Shown here piece after piece: positions 43,873 through 54,143 of a DNA stretch of 58,299 nucleotides. The stretch is taken from the NCBI GenBank assembly GCA_037134755.1, contig JBAXLO010000001.1:1-58299 (forward strand). Reading direction: 5' to 3'. Origin of the DNA: JBAXLO01 sp037134755. Lineage in GTDB: Bacteria; Bacteroidota; Bacteroidia; Bacteroidales; JACABE01. The position numbers were made by a program, and so were the translations under genes. The notes beneath the pieces are model-generated. The model had not been told where the DNA came from, did not search any database, and saw nothing but the letters and a program-made list of their open reading frames with translations. Within the stretch, counting starts at the first letter, position 1; each line of letters begins with the position of its first letter.

Positions 43873-46800
43873 ATGAGAAAGATATATCTTTTTATTTTAC
43901 TAAATCTACTTTTTGTTATTACAACAAAAGCACAAGTAGTAATCAATGAAGTTCAATCAGCAAATGCAAATACCATTGCTGATGAAAGTGGATCCTATTC
44001 TGATTGGATCGAATTGTATAATACCAGTACCACAACCTCTGTAAACCTTTTAGGTTATGGTTTAACTGATGGTAGTAACCTCTTTAAGTGGGTATTCCCA
44101 AGTATTGATCTGCCTCACGAACAACATTTAGTAGTATTTGCTTCAGGAACTCCTAACTATACTTATATGACCCATTGGGAAACTGCCGTAAACGCTAATG
44201 ATTCCTGGTTGTTTAAAGTTGCAAATGCCAGCATTCCTTCCACATGGAGTACTTCATCTTATTTACCGGATACTTCATGGAAACAAAAAAAAGGACCCTT
44301 TGGTATTGGGTATTCAGCTGATTCAACAACTGTGCCTCAATGTAAAACTTTTTATATTAGAAGAACTTTCAATGTTTCAGCAACTGCTTATGCTGATATT
44401 TTAAAAGTTGCTCTTTCTATTGATTGGAATGATGGTTTTGTAGCGTACTTAAATGGAAACGAAATTGCAAGAGCTAATGTTCTGGGAAATCCACCAAGTT
44501 ACGATACTTCAGCTACTACTAGTAACACTCCTGCATATCTTACCGGAGATCCTCCAACAAATTATATATTTGATATTGCATCAAGCTTCTTGGTATCCGG
44601 GGATAATATTTTAGCAATTGAAGTTCATAATATAAGTGCAACTAATCCTTCATTGTTTGTAATGCCTTACTTGTCAGTTGGTATTCATGATTTTCAATCT
44701 TTTTATAATCCCACACCAACATCCTTTGGTTTGCAAAATGTTTATCTTCACACTAATTTCAAAATTAATGATAATGAAACGATCTCATTAACCAGCCCAG
44801 GAGCAACACCTACTACAGATTCTCAAAATATTGGCTTTGTTTATGCTGATGCGTCTATTGCGCGTATCCCAGATGGAGGAGATTGGTGTTATACTTCAAC
44901 AGCAACACCTATGTTGCCTAATGTTGGTCCTTGTGGGCAGGGGTTTACTGCACAACCTCAGGCTTCAGTACCTGCCGGCTTCTATACTACTACTCTTCAT
45001 GATTCTCTTAAATGTTCGTCAGCAAATACAGCAATACATTATACTTTAAATGGAAACATACCAAAGATTACTGATAAACTTTATACAGGTCCAATTACTA
45101 TTGATAGTACTGTAGTGTTAAGAGCAAGAGCATTTTCTACAGTTCCAAATGGACTACTCCCTGGGCAACCTTTTACAGCAACCTATTTATTAAATCAACC
45201 TGCAACTACTTGTCCAATTGTTTCTTTAAGTTTAGATTCAATGTCGTTATGGGATTGGAATACGGGGATATATGTACTAGGTCCTAATGCAAGCCCTAAC
45301 AGACCTTTCTGGGGTGCTAATTTCTGGCAAAACTGGAATAGACCCGGACATGTTGAATATTTTACTTCTACAGATAGTTTAAAGTTCAGTATGGATGCTT
45401 TTCTTGGTATGAATGGTAATTATTCAAGAGATAAAGATCAAAAAAGCTTTGCGATAACTACAAGATCATCACTTGATACCAACTCTATTAATTATCAAAT
45501 ATTCCCAGATAAAAACATAACTGATTTTAAAAGATTCGTTGTGCGTAATGCAGGTTCTGATAATCTAATATGTCATTTTAGAGATGAATGTCTTCAAACA
45601 ATGTTTAAATCCTCTTATAATGATTGGGAAGCAAACAGACCTTGCGATGTATATTTAAATGGTAAGTATTGGGGTGTTTATCATCTTCACGAAAAGAGTG
45701 ATAAGTATTATCTAGCCGAAAACTATGGTGTAAATCCTGACAGTGTCGATTTAATAAAGAATTTTGCAGCACAGGATGGTAATATGAATGCATTCACAAT
45801 CATGCAAAACTACTTAGGAAACACTAGCTTAGATTTATCAACAACAGCTAATTATACAACAGCTCAAAGTTATTGGGATATGGATAATCTAAAGGATTAT
45901 TATATTGGTGAGATATTTGTTGAAAACCAAGATTGGATAACAAAACAATGGACTGCTATTTCACCTGCACATTTTGAATATTGGGTAAATAATATTAAGT
46001 TATGGAGGCCACAGCAAACTAATGCTAAATGGAGATTTAATTTGCACGATATAGATCAGGGAGGGTTTCCAGCTAATATTTTGGCAATAAATTATAATCA
46101 TACAAACGTAAATTTTCTATCATTGGCAATTAGTCCTGGAAGTGTTATCAACAATAATCTTTATTCAGTAATATTAAGGAATTTCTTAAAGAATGCTGAC
46201 TTTAAAAATAAGTTTATCAACCGATATGCAGATCTTTTAAATACCGTCCTATTAACAAATAGAACTTTAATAGTAGCTGATACATTTGTAAATAGGCTTT
46301 CACCTGAAATACAAAGAGAAATAAATAGGTGGGGACTATCTGATCCAACTTCCAGATGTCATAATATCACTGAATGGAATACAAATATTTCAGACTTTAA
46401 AACATTCCTAACTCAGCGTCCTGATTCAGCTCGAAAGGAAATACTATCATATTTTAATTTATCAGGTAATGTTACAATAACTATAGATGTTGCTAATAAA
46501 TCTCAAGGGAAAGTGCAAATTAGTACATTAACTCCTGATACTGCTACTTTACCATGGCATGGAATATATTTTAATGGGAATAATGTACCTATAACACCAA
46601 TACCAAATCCGGGATATGTATTTGACTATTGGGAAGCAAATCACTCTTTTTCTGTTAATAACTATACAGGATTTCATTTTATGAATTTCACACAAAGTGA
46701 CACCATGAGAGCACATTTTAAAGCAGCACCAACAATTACTATATCCGAAATAAATTATCATTCAGACCCTACTCGTGATACAAAAGACTGGATTGAATTA

Positions 46801-47970
46801 CATAATTATGGAACTACAGCTATGAATGTAACTGGATGGAAAATATTTAAACCCGCAACCGGTGATTCTTATACTTTTCCTAGTAGTACTATTATTTCAG
46901 CGAATGGTTATATGGTCTTTTGTGAAGACACTGATTATTTCGCAACTACTTATTTACCTACCGTCATCACAAATAAAAAAGGTCCTATGAATTTTGGATT
47001 TAATGATAACGGTGAAGAAATACAAATACAAAACTCTCAAGGTGGGATAATTCTAGATTTTACATACAAATCTGATTCTACATGGCCGGGTTGTGCAGCT
47101 GGTTATGGACGTACATTAGAGCTACAAAGTAACACTCTTTTTATAAACGATCCAGCTAATTGGGCTTGTGGTTGTATGTTAGGTTCTCCTGGAGTTGCTC
47201 ATTCTCCATGTACAGAAGCAGTTTTATTTAATGAAATTAATTACAATTCTTCCGCTAACTATCCTATGAATGACTGGGTAGAATTGCATAACAGGAGTAA
47301 TACAGCTATTGATGTATCTAATTGGGTTTTTAAAGATGGTGTTGATACACATTCGTTCATTATCCCAAAAAGAATTGCTAATGGAAGTACTATTCCTCCT
47401 TATGGTTATCTAGTTTTGGTTAAAGATACAGTAAGTTTTAATACTGTATGGCCTGGTATTACTAATAGATTTGGTGATTTAGGTTTTGGTTTATCATCAA
47501 GTGGAGATGTTCTCAGACTTTATAATTCAACAGGTAAGATTTATCAGTCTTTATTATATAGTCCTGAATGGGGTGCAAATGGAGATGGAACAACTTTAGA
47601 GTTTAATAACAGTCTTACAGATGCAAATCCTAATATGAGTATTGGTTGGTTTCCAGGTTGTATAAAAGGCTCACCGGGATATCCTTTTGCACCCAATTGT
47701 GATGCTGGAATAAAAGAATATACTAGTGAAACTTATAAGGTTTATCCTAATCCTGCTACAAATGATGTGAATATTGAATTGAATACTGTACATAATGATG
47801 ATATTTATTTTCAATTATACGATTTAGAAGGTCGTATGTTAAATGAAGTATCGATGAAAGGTAAAACAAAGATTACTGTAAGTAGAAATGGTTTACAAAG
47901 TGGTATTTATATATACAGAATAAGTACTAATAATTCAGTTGAGGGTGCGGGTAAGCTGATTTTTGAATAA
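43873..47970 (+). CDS. Giant T9SS protein with lamin-tail domains and a CotH kinase-like domain, copy 1
   Basis: A 1365-aa protein with signal peptide ending TTKAQ. Domains in order: lamin-tail domain (about 22-100, VVINEVQSANANT), a galactose-binding-like beta domain (about 125-270), a chitobiase C-terminal-like strand set (about 385-440, IHYTLNGNIPKITDKLYTGP), a CotH kinase-like domain (about 450-860), an InlB-like repeat (about 870-935), two more lamin-tail domains (about 948-1085 and 1118-1235) and a sorting domain (about 1290-1365). The CotH part shows NGKYWGVYHLHEKSDKYYL as glycine-rich loop and HDIDQG (Asp726, Asp728) as the DxD metal site. CotH proteins phosphorylate partner proteins; a self- or cargo-kinase role at the surface is possible. 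Confidence 0.88.
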   Translation: MRKIYLFILLNLLFVITTKAQVVINEVQSANANTIADESGSYSDWIELYNTSTTTSVNLLGYGLTDGSNLFKWVFPSIDLPHEQHLVVFASGTPNYTYMTHWETAVNANDSWLFKVANASIPSTWSTSSYLPDTSWKQKKGPFGIGYSADSTTVPQCKTFYIRRTFNVSATAYADILKVALSIDWNDGFVAYLNGNEIARANVLGNPPSYDTSATTSNTPAYLTGDPPTNYIFDIASSFLVSGDNILAIEVHNISATNPSLFVMPYLSVGIHDFQSFYNPTPTSFGLQNVYLHTNFKINDNETISLTSPGATPTTDSQNIGFVYADASIARIPDGGDWCYTSTATPMLPNVGPCGQGFTAQPQASVPAGFYTTTLHDSLKCSSANTAIHYTLNGNIPKITDKLYTGPITIDSTVVLRARAFSTVPNGLLPGQPFTATYLLNQPATTCPIVSLSLDSMSLWDWNTGIYVLGPNASPNRPFWGANFWQNWNRPGHVEYFTSTDSLKFSMDAFLGMNGNYSRDKDQKSFAITTRSSLDTNSINYQIFPDKNITDFKRFVVRNAGSDNLICHFRDECLQTMFKSSYNDWEANRPCDVYLNGKYWGVYHLHEKSDKYYLAENYGVNPDSVDLIKNFAAQDGNMNAFTIMQNYLGNTSLDLSTTANYTTAQSYWDMDNLKDYYIGEIFVENQDWITKQWTAISPAHFEYWVNNIKLWRPQQTNAKWRFNLHDIDQGGFPANILAINYNHTNVNFLSLAISPGSVINNNLYSVILRNFLKNADFKNKFINRYADLLNTVLLTNRTLIVADTFVNRLSPEIQREINRWGLSDPTSRCHNITEWNTNISDFKTFLTQRPDSARKEILSYFNLSGNVTITIDVANKSQGKVQISTLTPDTATLPWHGIYFNGNNVPITPIPNPGYVFDYWEANHSFSVNNYTGFHFMNFTQSDTMRAHFKAAPTITISEINYHSDPTRDTKDWIELHNYGTTAMNVTGWKIFKPATGDSYTFPSSTIISANGYMVFCEDTDYFATTYLPTVITNKKGPMNFGFNDNGEEIQIQNSQGGIILDFTYKSDSTWPGCAAGYGRTLELQSNTLFINDPANWACGCMLGSPGVAHSPCTEAVLFNEINYNSSANYPMNDWVELHNRSNTAIDVSNWVFKDGVDTHSFIIPKRIANGSTIPPYGYLVLVKDTVSFNTVWPGITNRFGDLGFGLSSSGDVLRLYNSTGKIYQSLLYSPEWGANGDGTTLEFNNSLTDANPNMSIGWFPGCIKGSPGYPFAPNCDAGIKEYTSETYKVYPNPATNDVNIELNTVHNDDIYFQLYDLEGRMLNEVSMKGKTKITVSRNGLQSGIYIYRISTNNSVEGAGKLIFE

Positions 47971-48209
47971 TTAGATATAGTTTATCTTATTTTATTCTCG
48001 TTTGTTATTATTCAAGAATTAAATAAGTATCTAAATTAATAATTAAGAGCAGTTATTAAGCAAGACTGAAAAATTTATAACATAATAAGCTTTTTAATGT
48101 TATAATAGTATAAATAAAAAGCATACAAGGTCAATAGCTAAATACTGAACTTATTATTACTTATAATTTAAGACTTAATTAATTTACAATTTTAACAATA
48201 CAACATATT

Positions 48210-51200
48210 ATGAGAAAGATTTTTCTTTTTATTCTTATTAATCTTCTTTTAGGTTTAACAACGAAAGCACAGGTTGTTTTAAATGAGATTCAGGCAGAAA
48301 ACGCCACTACTATTTATAATGACGTAGATAGTTCGAATTCTGATTGGATTGAACTATATAACAAAGGAACAGCCTCTGTCAATTTATTAGGTTATGGTTT
48401 GTCGGATAATACTACACTTTATAAATGGGTGTTTCCAAGTATTGACCTACCATCACATAAACACCTATTAGTATTTGCTTCAGGTGATAATATTACTACT
48501 TATATGAATCATTGGGAAATAGGTGTTAGTGCTAATGATACTTGGACTTATAAAGTGGCAACTTCCAGCACACCTACAACCTGGAATACTTCCTCTTATT
48601 TACCCGATACTTCGTGGAAACAGAAGATTGGTCCTATTGGTCATGGATATTCAGCTGATTCAACCACAATTCCTCAATGTAATACTTTATATATGAGGAG
48701 GACTTTTAATGTAACAGCTTCTTCAATCGCTGATATGATGAAAGCTGCACTAGTTATTGATTATGATGATGGTTTTGTTGCTTATTTAAATGGCTACGAA
48801 ATCGCAAGAGCTAACATTACAGGAACTCCTACTTACAATTTAGCTGCTGATGGTACCCATGTGCCTGCATATATGACGGGAGACCTCACTCCAAATTTTA
48901 TGTTAGATAGTGCTACTTTCTTTAGTCATTTGTTACCGGGAGATAATATTTTGGCAATTGAAGTCCACAATGTAAGTACTACAGATCCTACATTGTTTGC
49001 AATGCCATATCTAGCATTTGGCATCCATGATTTTCAAACGTTCTTTAGTCCTGTTCCATCTTGGTTTTATCTTCAAAATAAGTATCTTCATACAAATTTT
49101 AAAATTAACGATAACGAAACAATTTCTTTAACTCCTCCAGGTACTTCTGCTGCCTCTGATTTTATTAATATTGGGTATCTTTATACTGATGCTTCCATTG
49201 CACGTATTCCTGATGGAAATAATATTGGCGGTGTTTATCAAGGCTGGTGTTATACTGAAAGTCCTTCTCCAAATTTACCAAATCCTATGGCTGGTTGTGG
49301 CATGGGGTTTACTGCTAAGCCTCAATCTTCAGTGCCTGCCGGATTTTATACCACTGCAATACATGATAGTCTTAAATGCTCATCACCTAATACTGTAATA
49401 TATTACACATTGAACGGGAATATGCCTAAGGCAACTGATAAATTATATACTGGACCTATTACTATTGATAGTACAACAGTTTTAAGAGCACGTGCTTTTT
49501 CAACAGGAATTGGGACACTACTTCCCGGACAAACGTTTACAGCTACTTATTTTATTAATGAACCTTCAACAATTCCAATAGTTTCTTTAAGTACTGATTC
49601 GATGTCATTATGGGATTGGAATACCGGTATATATGTAATGGGACCTCATGCTGACAGTATAAATCCTCCAAACTATGGAGCTAACTTCTGGCAAAACTGG
49701 AATAAAGAAGCACATGCAGAGTATTTTTTAAGACCTTCAGATAATAATATATTTAGTTTGGATGCATTTATTTCAATCAACGGAAACTGGTCCAGAGCTT
49801 ATGATCAAAAGAGTTTTGGTGTTGAAACTAAATCTTCATTAGATACTAATACTATTAATTATCAACTCTTCCCTAATAAAAACATTACTAATTTTCAAAG
49901 GTTTGTTGTTCGTGATGCAGGTACTGATAATCTTTTCTGTCATTTCAGAGATGAACTGCTTCAAAAGATGTTTTCGAATACTAATGTTGGATGGGAAGCT
50001 TCTCGCCCATGCAATTTGTTTTTAAATGGTAAGTATTGGGGTTTATATCATCTACTCGAAAAGAGTGATAAATATTATCTTGCAGAAAATTATGGTGTAA
50101 ATCCAGATAGTGTCGATTTAATAAAGATTTTTGCTGTTCAGGATGGTAATAATAATGCCTATAATAGTTTAGTATCTACTTTTACTAACATAAGTGACTT
50201 TTCAACAAGTGCTAATTATGCCATTTTTAAAAGCCTTTGGAATATGGATAATTTTATGGATTATTATATTGATGAGATTTGTATTGAGAATATGGACTGG
50301 ATTTCTAAAAGATATTATAGTAATATTCCAGGGTATTTATATTGGGTAACAAATGTGAAACTTTGGAGAGAACAGAAACCAAACGCTATATGGAGATATG
50401 AAATGCATGATGTAGATCAGGGAGCTAAACCTTTTAGTATGATAAATGGAGGTGGTCCCGATCATATTAATTTCCTATCTCAAGCAATTAGTCCAGGGGG
50501 GAACATTAACAATAATATATATTCAGTTATGTTAAGGAAGTTAATGCAGAATTCTGATTTTAAAAACAAGTTTATAAACCGTTATGCAGATATATTAAAT
50601 ACTACCTTTTTACCAAGTCGTACTTTGCCAATTGCAGACTCTTTAAAAAATATAATGGAACCTGAAATGCAAAGAGAAATAACAAGATGGGCAACATCTT
50701 CTTCCTTATCAAGAAATATGACTGAATGGCACAGTAATGTTACTAACTTTAGAACATTCTTATCTCAACGTCCCGATTCTGCAAGAGTTGAAATTCTTTC
50801 TTATTTTAACTTATTGGGAAATGTTAATATCACTGTTGATGTTGCTAATAAAGCTCAAGGAAAAGTTCAGATAAGTACTCTAACTCCAGATACTGCTATC
50901 TTACCTTGGCACGGTATTTATTTTAATGGTAATAATGTGCCTATAACACCTGTACCAAATCCAGGATATGTATTTGATTATTGGGAGGCAAATCATTCTT
51001 TTTCATCAAATAATTATACCGGTTATCATTTTATGAATTTTACTCAAAGTGATACTATGAGAGCTCATTTTAAAGTAGCACCATCAATAACTATTTCTGA
51101 ATTGAATTATCATTCAGATCCTACTCGCGACACTAAGGATTGGATCGAATTACATAACTATGGTACAACAGCAATGAACATCACCGGTTGGGAAATATAT

Positions 51201-52343
51201 AAACCTGCTACGGGTGATACTTATACTATCCCAAGTGGAACAGTTATTACAGCAAACGGTTACATGGTCTTTTGTGAAGATACTGATTATTTTGCAACAT
51301 CTTATCCTAACACAATCACCAATAAAAGAGGGCCGATGAACTTTGGTTTTAATGATTACGGAGAAGAAATTCAAATACAAAATGCTCAGGGCGGTATTAT
51401 TTTAGATCTTACCTATAGTTCTGATTCTACTATTTGGCCAGGTTGTGCAGCAGGGTATGGTCGTACTTTGGAATTGCAAAGCAATACTCTTTTTATAAAT
51501 GATCCTTCTAATTGGGCATGTGGTTGTATGTTAGGTTCACCCGGAGCTGCTCATTCACCTTGTACAGAAACTGTTTTATTTAATGAAATTAATTATAATT
51601 CTTCAACTACTTATCCTATGAATGATTGGGTAGAATTACATAATAAAAGTAATACTGCTATAGATGTGTCAAATTGGGTACTTAAAGATGGTGTAGATAC
51701 CCATTCATTTGTAATCCCTAAAAGAATTGCAAATGGAAGTACTATTCCTCCAAATGGTTATTTAGTTATTGTACGAGATACAACTAGTTTTAATGCAGTA
51801 TGGTCTGGGATTACTAATAGATTGGGCAATTTAAGTTTTGGCTATTCTTCAAGTGGAGATGCTATCAGACTATATAATTCAACAGGTAAAATATATCAAT
51901 CAATGGTATATAAGTCCGAATGGGGAGCTAATGGAAATGGTGCAACATTAGAGTACAATCATAGTATTTCGGATGCAAATCCAAATTTAAGTACTGGATG
52001 GTTTGAAGGATGTTTAGGAGGTTCTCCGGGATATGCACATATCGTACCTTGTCCCACAGTAGGCTCAATGACAACAGGTATAAAAGAATTTTCAAACAAC
52101 GAAAACTATAGGGTTTATCCTAATCCTGCAACAAATGATGTGAATATTGAATTGAATACTGTACATAATGATGATATTTATTTTCAATTATACGATTTAG
52201 AAGGTCGTATATTAAATGAAGTATCGATGAAAGGTAAAACAAGGATCACAATAAGTAGAAATGGTATACAAAGTGGTATCTATATATTTAGGATAATAAC
52301 AAATCAATCAGTAACCGGTGCCGGTAAATTGATATTTGAATAG
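48210..52343 (+). CDS. Giant T9SS protein with lamin-tail domains and a CotH kinase-like domain, copy 2
   Basis: A 1377-aa tandem paralogue of the preceding gene with the same domain order. The DxD site is HDVDQG (Asp734, Asp736), and the glycine-rich loop is NGKYWGLYHLLEKSDKYYL. Most of the protein is about three-quarters identical to copy 1, with heavy synonymous change at the DNA level. By contrast the sorting-domain segment 52112-52242 differs from 47739-47869 at only two of 131 bases, a sign of recent gene conversion. The 239-nt gap between the copies holds no recognised element. A perfect 14-bp terminator follows 43 nt after the stop. Confidence 0.88.
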   Translation: MRKIFLFILINLLLGLTTKAQVVLNEIQAENATTIYNDVDSSNSDWIELYNKGTASVNLLGYGLSDNTTLYKWVFPSIDLPSHKHLLVFASGDNITTYMNHWEIGVSANDTWTYKVATSSTPTTWNTSSYLPDTSWKQKIGPIGHGYSADSTTIPQCNTLYMRRTFNVTASSIADMMKAALVIDYDDGFVAYLNGYEIARANITGTPTYNLAADGTHVPAYMTGDLTPNFMLDSATFFSHLLPGDNILAIEVHNVSTTDPTLFAMPYLAFGIHDFQTFFSPVPSWFYLQNKYLHTNFKINDNETISLTPPGTSAASDFINIGYLYTDASIARIPDGNNIGGVYQGWCYTESPSPNLPNPMAGCGMGFTAKPQSSVPAGFYTTAIHDSLKCSSPNTVIYYTLNGNMPKATDKLYTGPITIDSTTVLRARAFSTGIGTLLPGQTFTATYFINEPSTIPIVSLSTDSMSLWDWNTGIYVMGPHADSINPPNYGANFWQNWNKEAHAEYFLRPSDNNIFSLDAFISINGNWSRAYDQKSFGVETKSSLDTNTINYQLFPNKNITNFQRFVVRDAGTDNLFCHFRDELLQKMFSNTNVGWEASRPCNLFLNGKYWGLYHLLEKSDKYYLAENYGVNPDSVDLIKIFAVQDGNNNAYNSLVSTFTNISDFSTSANYAIFKSLWNMDNFMDYYIDEICIENMDWISKRYYSNIPGYLYWVTNVKLWREQKPNAIWRYEMHDVDQGAKPFSMINGGGPDHINFLSQAISPGGNINNNIYSVMLRKLMQNSDFKNKFINRYADILNTTFLPSRTLPIADSLKNIMEPEMQREITRWATSSSLSRNMTEWHSNVTNFRTFLSQRPDSARVEILSYFNLLGNVNITVDVANKAQGKVQISTLTPDTAILPWHGIYFNGNNVPITPVPNPGYVFDYWEANHSFSSNNYTGYHFMNFTQSDTMRAHFKVAPSITISELNYHSDPTRDTKDWIELHNYGTTAMNITGWEIYKPATGDTYTIPSGTVITANGYMVFCEDTDYFATSYPNTITNKRGPMNFGFNDYGEEIQIQNAQGGIILDLTYSSDSTIWPGCAAGYGRTLELQSNTLFINDPSNWACGCMLGSPGAAHSPCTETVLFNEINYNSSTTYPMNDWVELHNKSNTAIDVSNWVLKDGVDTHSFVIPKRIANGSTIPPNGYLVIVRDTTSFNAVWSGITNRLGNLSFGYSSSGDAIRLYNSTGKIYQSMVYKSEWGANGNGATLEYNHSISDANPNLSTGWFEGCLGGSPGYAHIVPCPTVGSMTTGIKEFSNNENYRVYPNPATNDVNIELNTVHNDDIYFQLYDLEGRILNEVSMKGKTRITISRNGIQSGIYIFRIITNQSVTGAGKLIFE

Positions 52344-52386
52344 ATAAGCATTTAAAGATATTTCATTCTTTCTTGAAGTATATTAT

Positions 52387-52425
52387 AATAGCCTTCACCA
52401 TTAATTTGGTGAAGGCTATTTATAT
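52387..52425 (+). terminator. Terminator of the CotH-like gene pair
   Basis: A perfect 14-bp stem (AATAGCCTTCACCA at 52387-52400 against 52407-52420) with loop TTAATT, followed by TATATTT. Confidence 0.85.
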
Positions 52426-52507
52426 TTAAGTCCACAAATAGTTGAATTATCATAGAAAATAAATTCCATTTATCTATTGACTTTCTTTCAATATAATTTA
52501 AAAATAC

Positions 52508-52783
52508 GCATAGAAATAAAACTCCAAGGTGTCATCAATAAGCAAATATCTCATTCAAAACCATTCAAAATCCTTAAAAAGCTGCTTGAGGCAGGTGCAA
52601 CGCTGCATTCGGTAAATGCAACGCTGCACTTGTCGAATACAAGGCTGCATTCGTTCCTTGTGGGTTTGTTCTTGATTTTATCAAAAATTAGACTTATAAA
52701 TACACATCAAGTCATTAATATTAAATACTTTATTTGTAATGTCAAAGGATTGCATTTTAATTTAGCCTTTATCAATTACCATA
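52508..52783 (+). repeat. Repeat-bearing element, copy 2: same flanks, different 21-bp core
   Basis: The left flank (52508-52551, GCATAGAAATAAAACTCC...) and right flank (52720-52783) match the element at 42303-42810. The core is four 21-bp units (52575-52658) with CTGC at 52582, 52603, 52624 and 52645, unrelated in sequence to the core of copy 1. A 106-codon frame (52477-52797) runs through it in the same phase as in copy 1. Confidence 0.85.
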
Positions 52784-52824
52784 AACTCATGGTTTAAATG
52801 AATACTAGAATCGTTGTTATAAAT

Positions 52825-52862
52825 AAAAGAGGCTGTCTCAGATTTGAGACAGCCTCTTTTAT
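52825..52862. terminator. Bidirectional terminator
   Basis: A perfect 16-bp stem (AAAAGAGGCTGTCTCA, 52825-52840, against 52845-52860) with a 4-base loop and T-runs on both strands, 25 nt beyond the stop of the Omp28-like gene. Confidence 0.9.
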
Positions 52863-52886
52863 TTATAAGAGAAAATAATTTAAATA

Positions 52887-53681
52887 TTATTTCTTAAAGC
52901 AATTTACATATTTGTATTGAGGAACAGCTGAAGTAGCATCATATTTCCATAATACTGCAATTACATTTAATGTCTTTGTCCAAGTAGGATCAATAGTAAG
53001 AGAATAACTCTTATTAATAGTTTTTCCAGCTGTAACTGCTCCACTATAAATAGATTCTCCATAAGCATTGCTAGGAACTGAAGTAGTTCTTAAAACTTGC
53101 ATGTGTTTGTAAGTTGCAGGATTTGGTGGGTTGTTTTGTACATAAGCAGTTGGTGCTGTAGTACTACCATCAATTCCACTTTCAATTAAATAAACAGAAA
53201 GATAATAATTTCCTGTTCCAGCTGCAAAGAATTTAGTTTGTGTATTAACTGTCATCTTGGTTCCTGATTTAGTATAATTTAAATCAATAGCAGCAGTAGC
53301 TGTTTGAGCTAACAAACTAGTTAATGTTCCAGTTTGATAATTTGATGCATCACCAATCCAGAAAGAAGGAATACCACCTCCATCTGTACGGTCGTTGTAA
53401 AATGATGTATATAATGTTGCATTATACATCGGATCATTGCTGGAATGACATGATACGCCTGCAGTGTAAGGTGTAGCACACAAAGCATCCATAGTTGAAG
53501 CTCCCCAAGCACCACAATAATAGCACCATGTAGCAGTGTATTCAATCACAAAACCCCATTGCTTTTGAACAGGATTTAATGTTGTTGTTGTTCCTCCTGG
53601 AGGTGTTGTTGTAGTATTGTCTTTTTTACAAGATGCAACCACTACTAATACAATTACGAATAGATAAATTAATTTTTTCAT
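52887..53681 (-). CDS. Omp28-related lipoprotein with thioredoxin-like fold
   Basis: A 264-aa protein with a lipoprotein signal (VVVASC, Cys at residue 18) and a Thr-rich linker. VIEYTATWCYYCGAWG carries a CxxC (CYYC) in a thioredoxin-like context, and GGGIPSFWIG supplies the cis-Pro segment expected of that fold. The C-terminal half (about 130-264) is beta-rich, as in Omp28-type outer-membrane proteins of Bacteroidota. It could act as an envelope thiol-disulfide protein, although many Omp28 relatives have lost redox function. It is transcribed alone, with the terminator at 52825. Confidence 0.8.
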   Translation of the reverse strand: MKKLIYLFVIVLVVVASCKKDNTTTTPPGGTTTTLNPVQKQWGFVIEYTATWCYYCGAWGASTMDALCATPYTAGVSCHSSNDPMYNATLYTSFYNDRTDGGGIPSFWIGDASNYQTGTLTSLLAQTATAAIDLNYTKSGTKMTVNTQTKFFAAGTGNYYLSVYLIESGIDGSTTAPTAYVQNNPPNPATYKHMQVLRTTSVPSNAYGESIYSGAVTAGKTINKSYSLTIDPTWTKTLNVIAVLWKYDATSAVPQYKYVNCFKK

Positions 53682-53890
53682 TGCTTTTTTATTTGTTTAA
53701 AAATTTCCTCAAAAATACTATAAATTTCAATCACTTTTACATTTTAATTAAAATTTAACAAAATAAATTTAGTTATTCATTATTTGATTAGCTTTATTAT
53801 ATTGAAATCAAAATTGATTAATTCTCTTATTAATTTATAAAATGTTTATTTACAAATGTATTATAGTTTATTTTCTGCTAACATAACGAA

Positions 53891-53962
53891 GTGTTCAACC
53901 GATAGTACAGAGTTGTTAACATGTTGTACGAAGTTGTCAACATGTTGTACAGAGTTGTCAGG
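53891..53962. repeat. 21-bp tandem repeat (3.4 units)
   Basis: Units of the GTTGTCAACATGTTGTACAGA type start at 53891, 53912, 53933 and 53954 (last one partial). The array is framed by TTTTCTGCT (from 53872) and AGCAGAAAA (to 53971), an inverted pair. It lies in the 462-nt gap between the Omp28-like gene and the GLPGLI-like gene; the only other signal there is the promoter at 54073. Confidence 0.85.
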
Positions 53963-54072
53963 AAGCAGAAAATTTTTAATCTAATTGCTTTTTATGGCTT
54001 TCATTTAATAATAGTTATCGAGTATTTGTTAATCTGTTTGTAATTATTTTTATCAAAAGATAATATTTTATT

Positions 54073-54101
54073 TTGCAGCATTAAAAAAAGAAGTACATTT
54101 G
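54073..54101 (+). promoter_or_regulatory. Promoter of the GLPGLI-like gene
   Basis: TTG (54073-54075), 18 nt, TACATTTG (54094-54101), 42 nt before the ATG at 54144. Confidence 0.8.
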
Positions 54102-54143
54102 CAAATAAATTGGATTGTAATTAAAATTAATAATTAAATAATA

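Noticed and set aside
52477..52797. 106-codon plus-strand frame as a normal gene
   Set aside because: It coincides with the repeat-bearing element and has no promoter or recognisable domain. I record the region as a repeat element and raise the coding possibility only as a finding.
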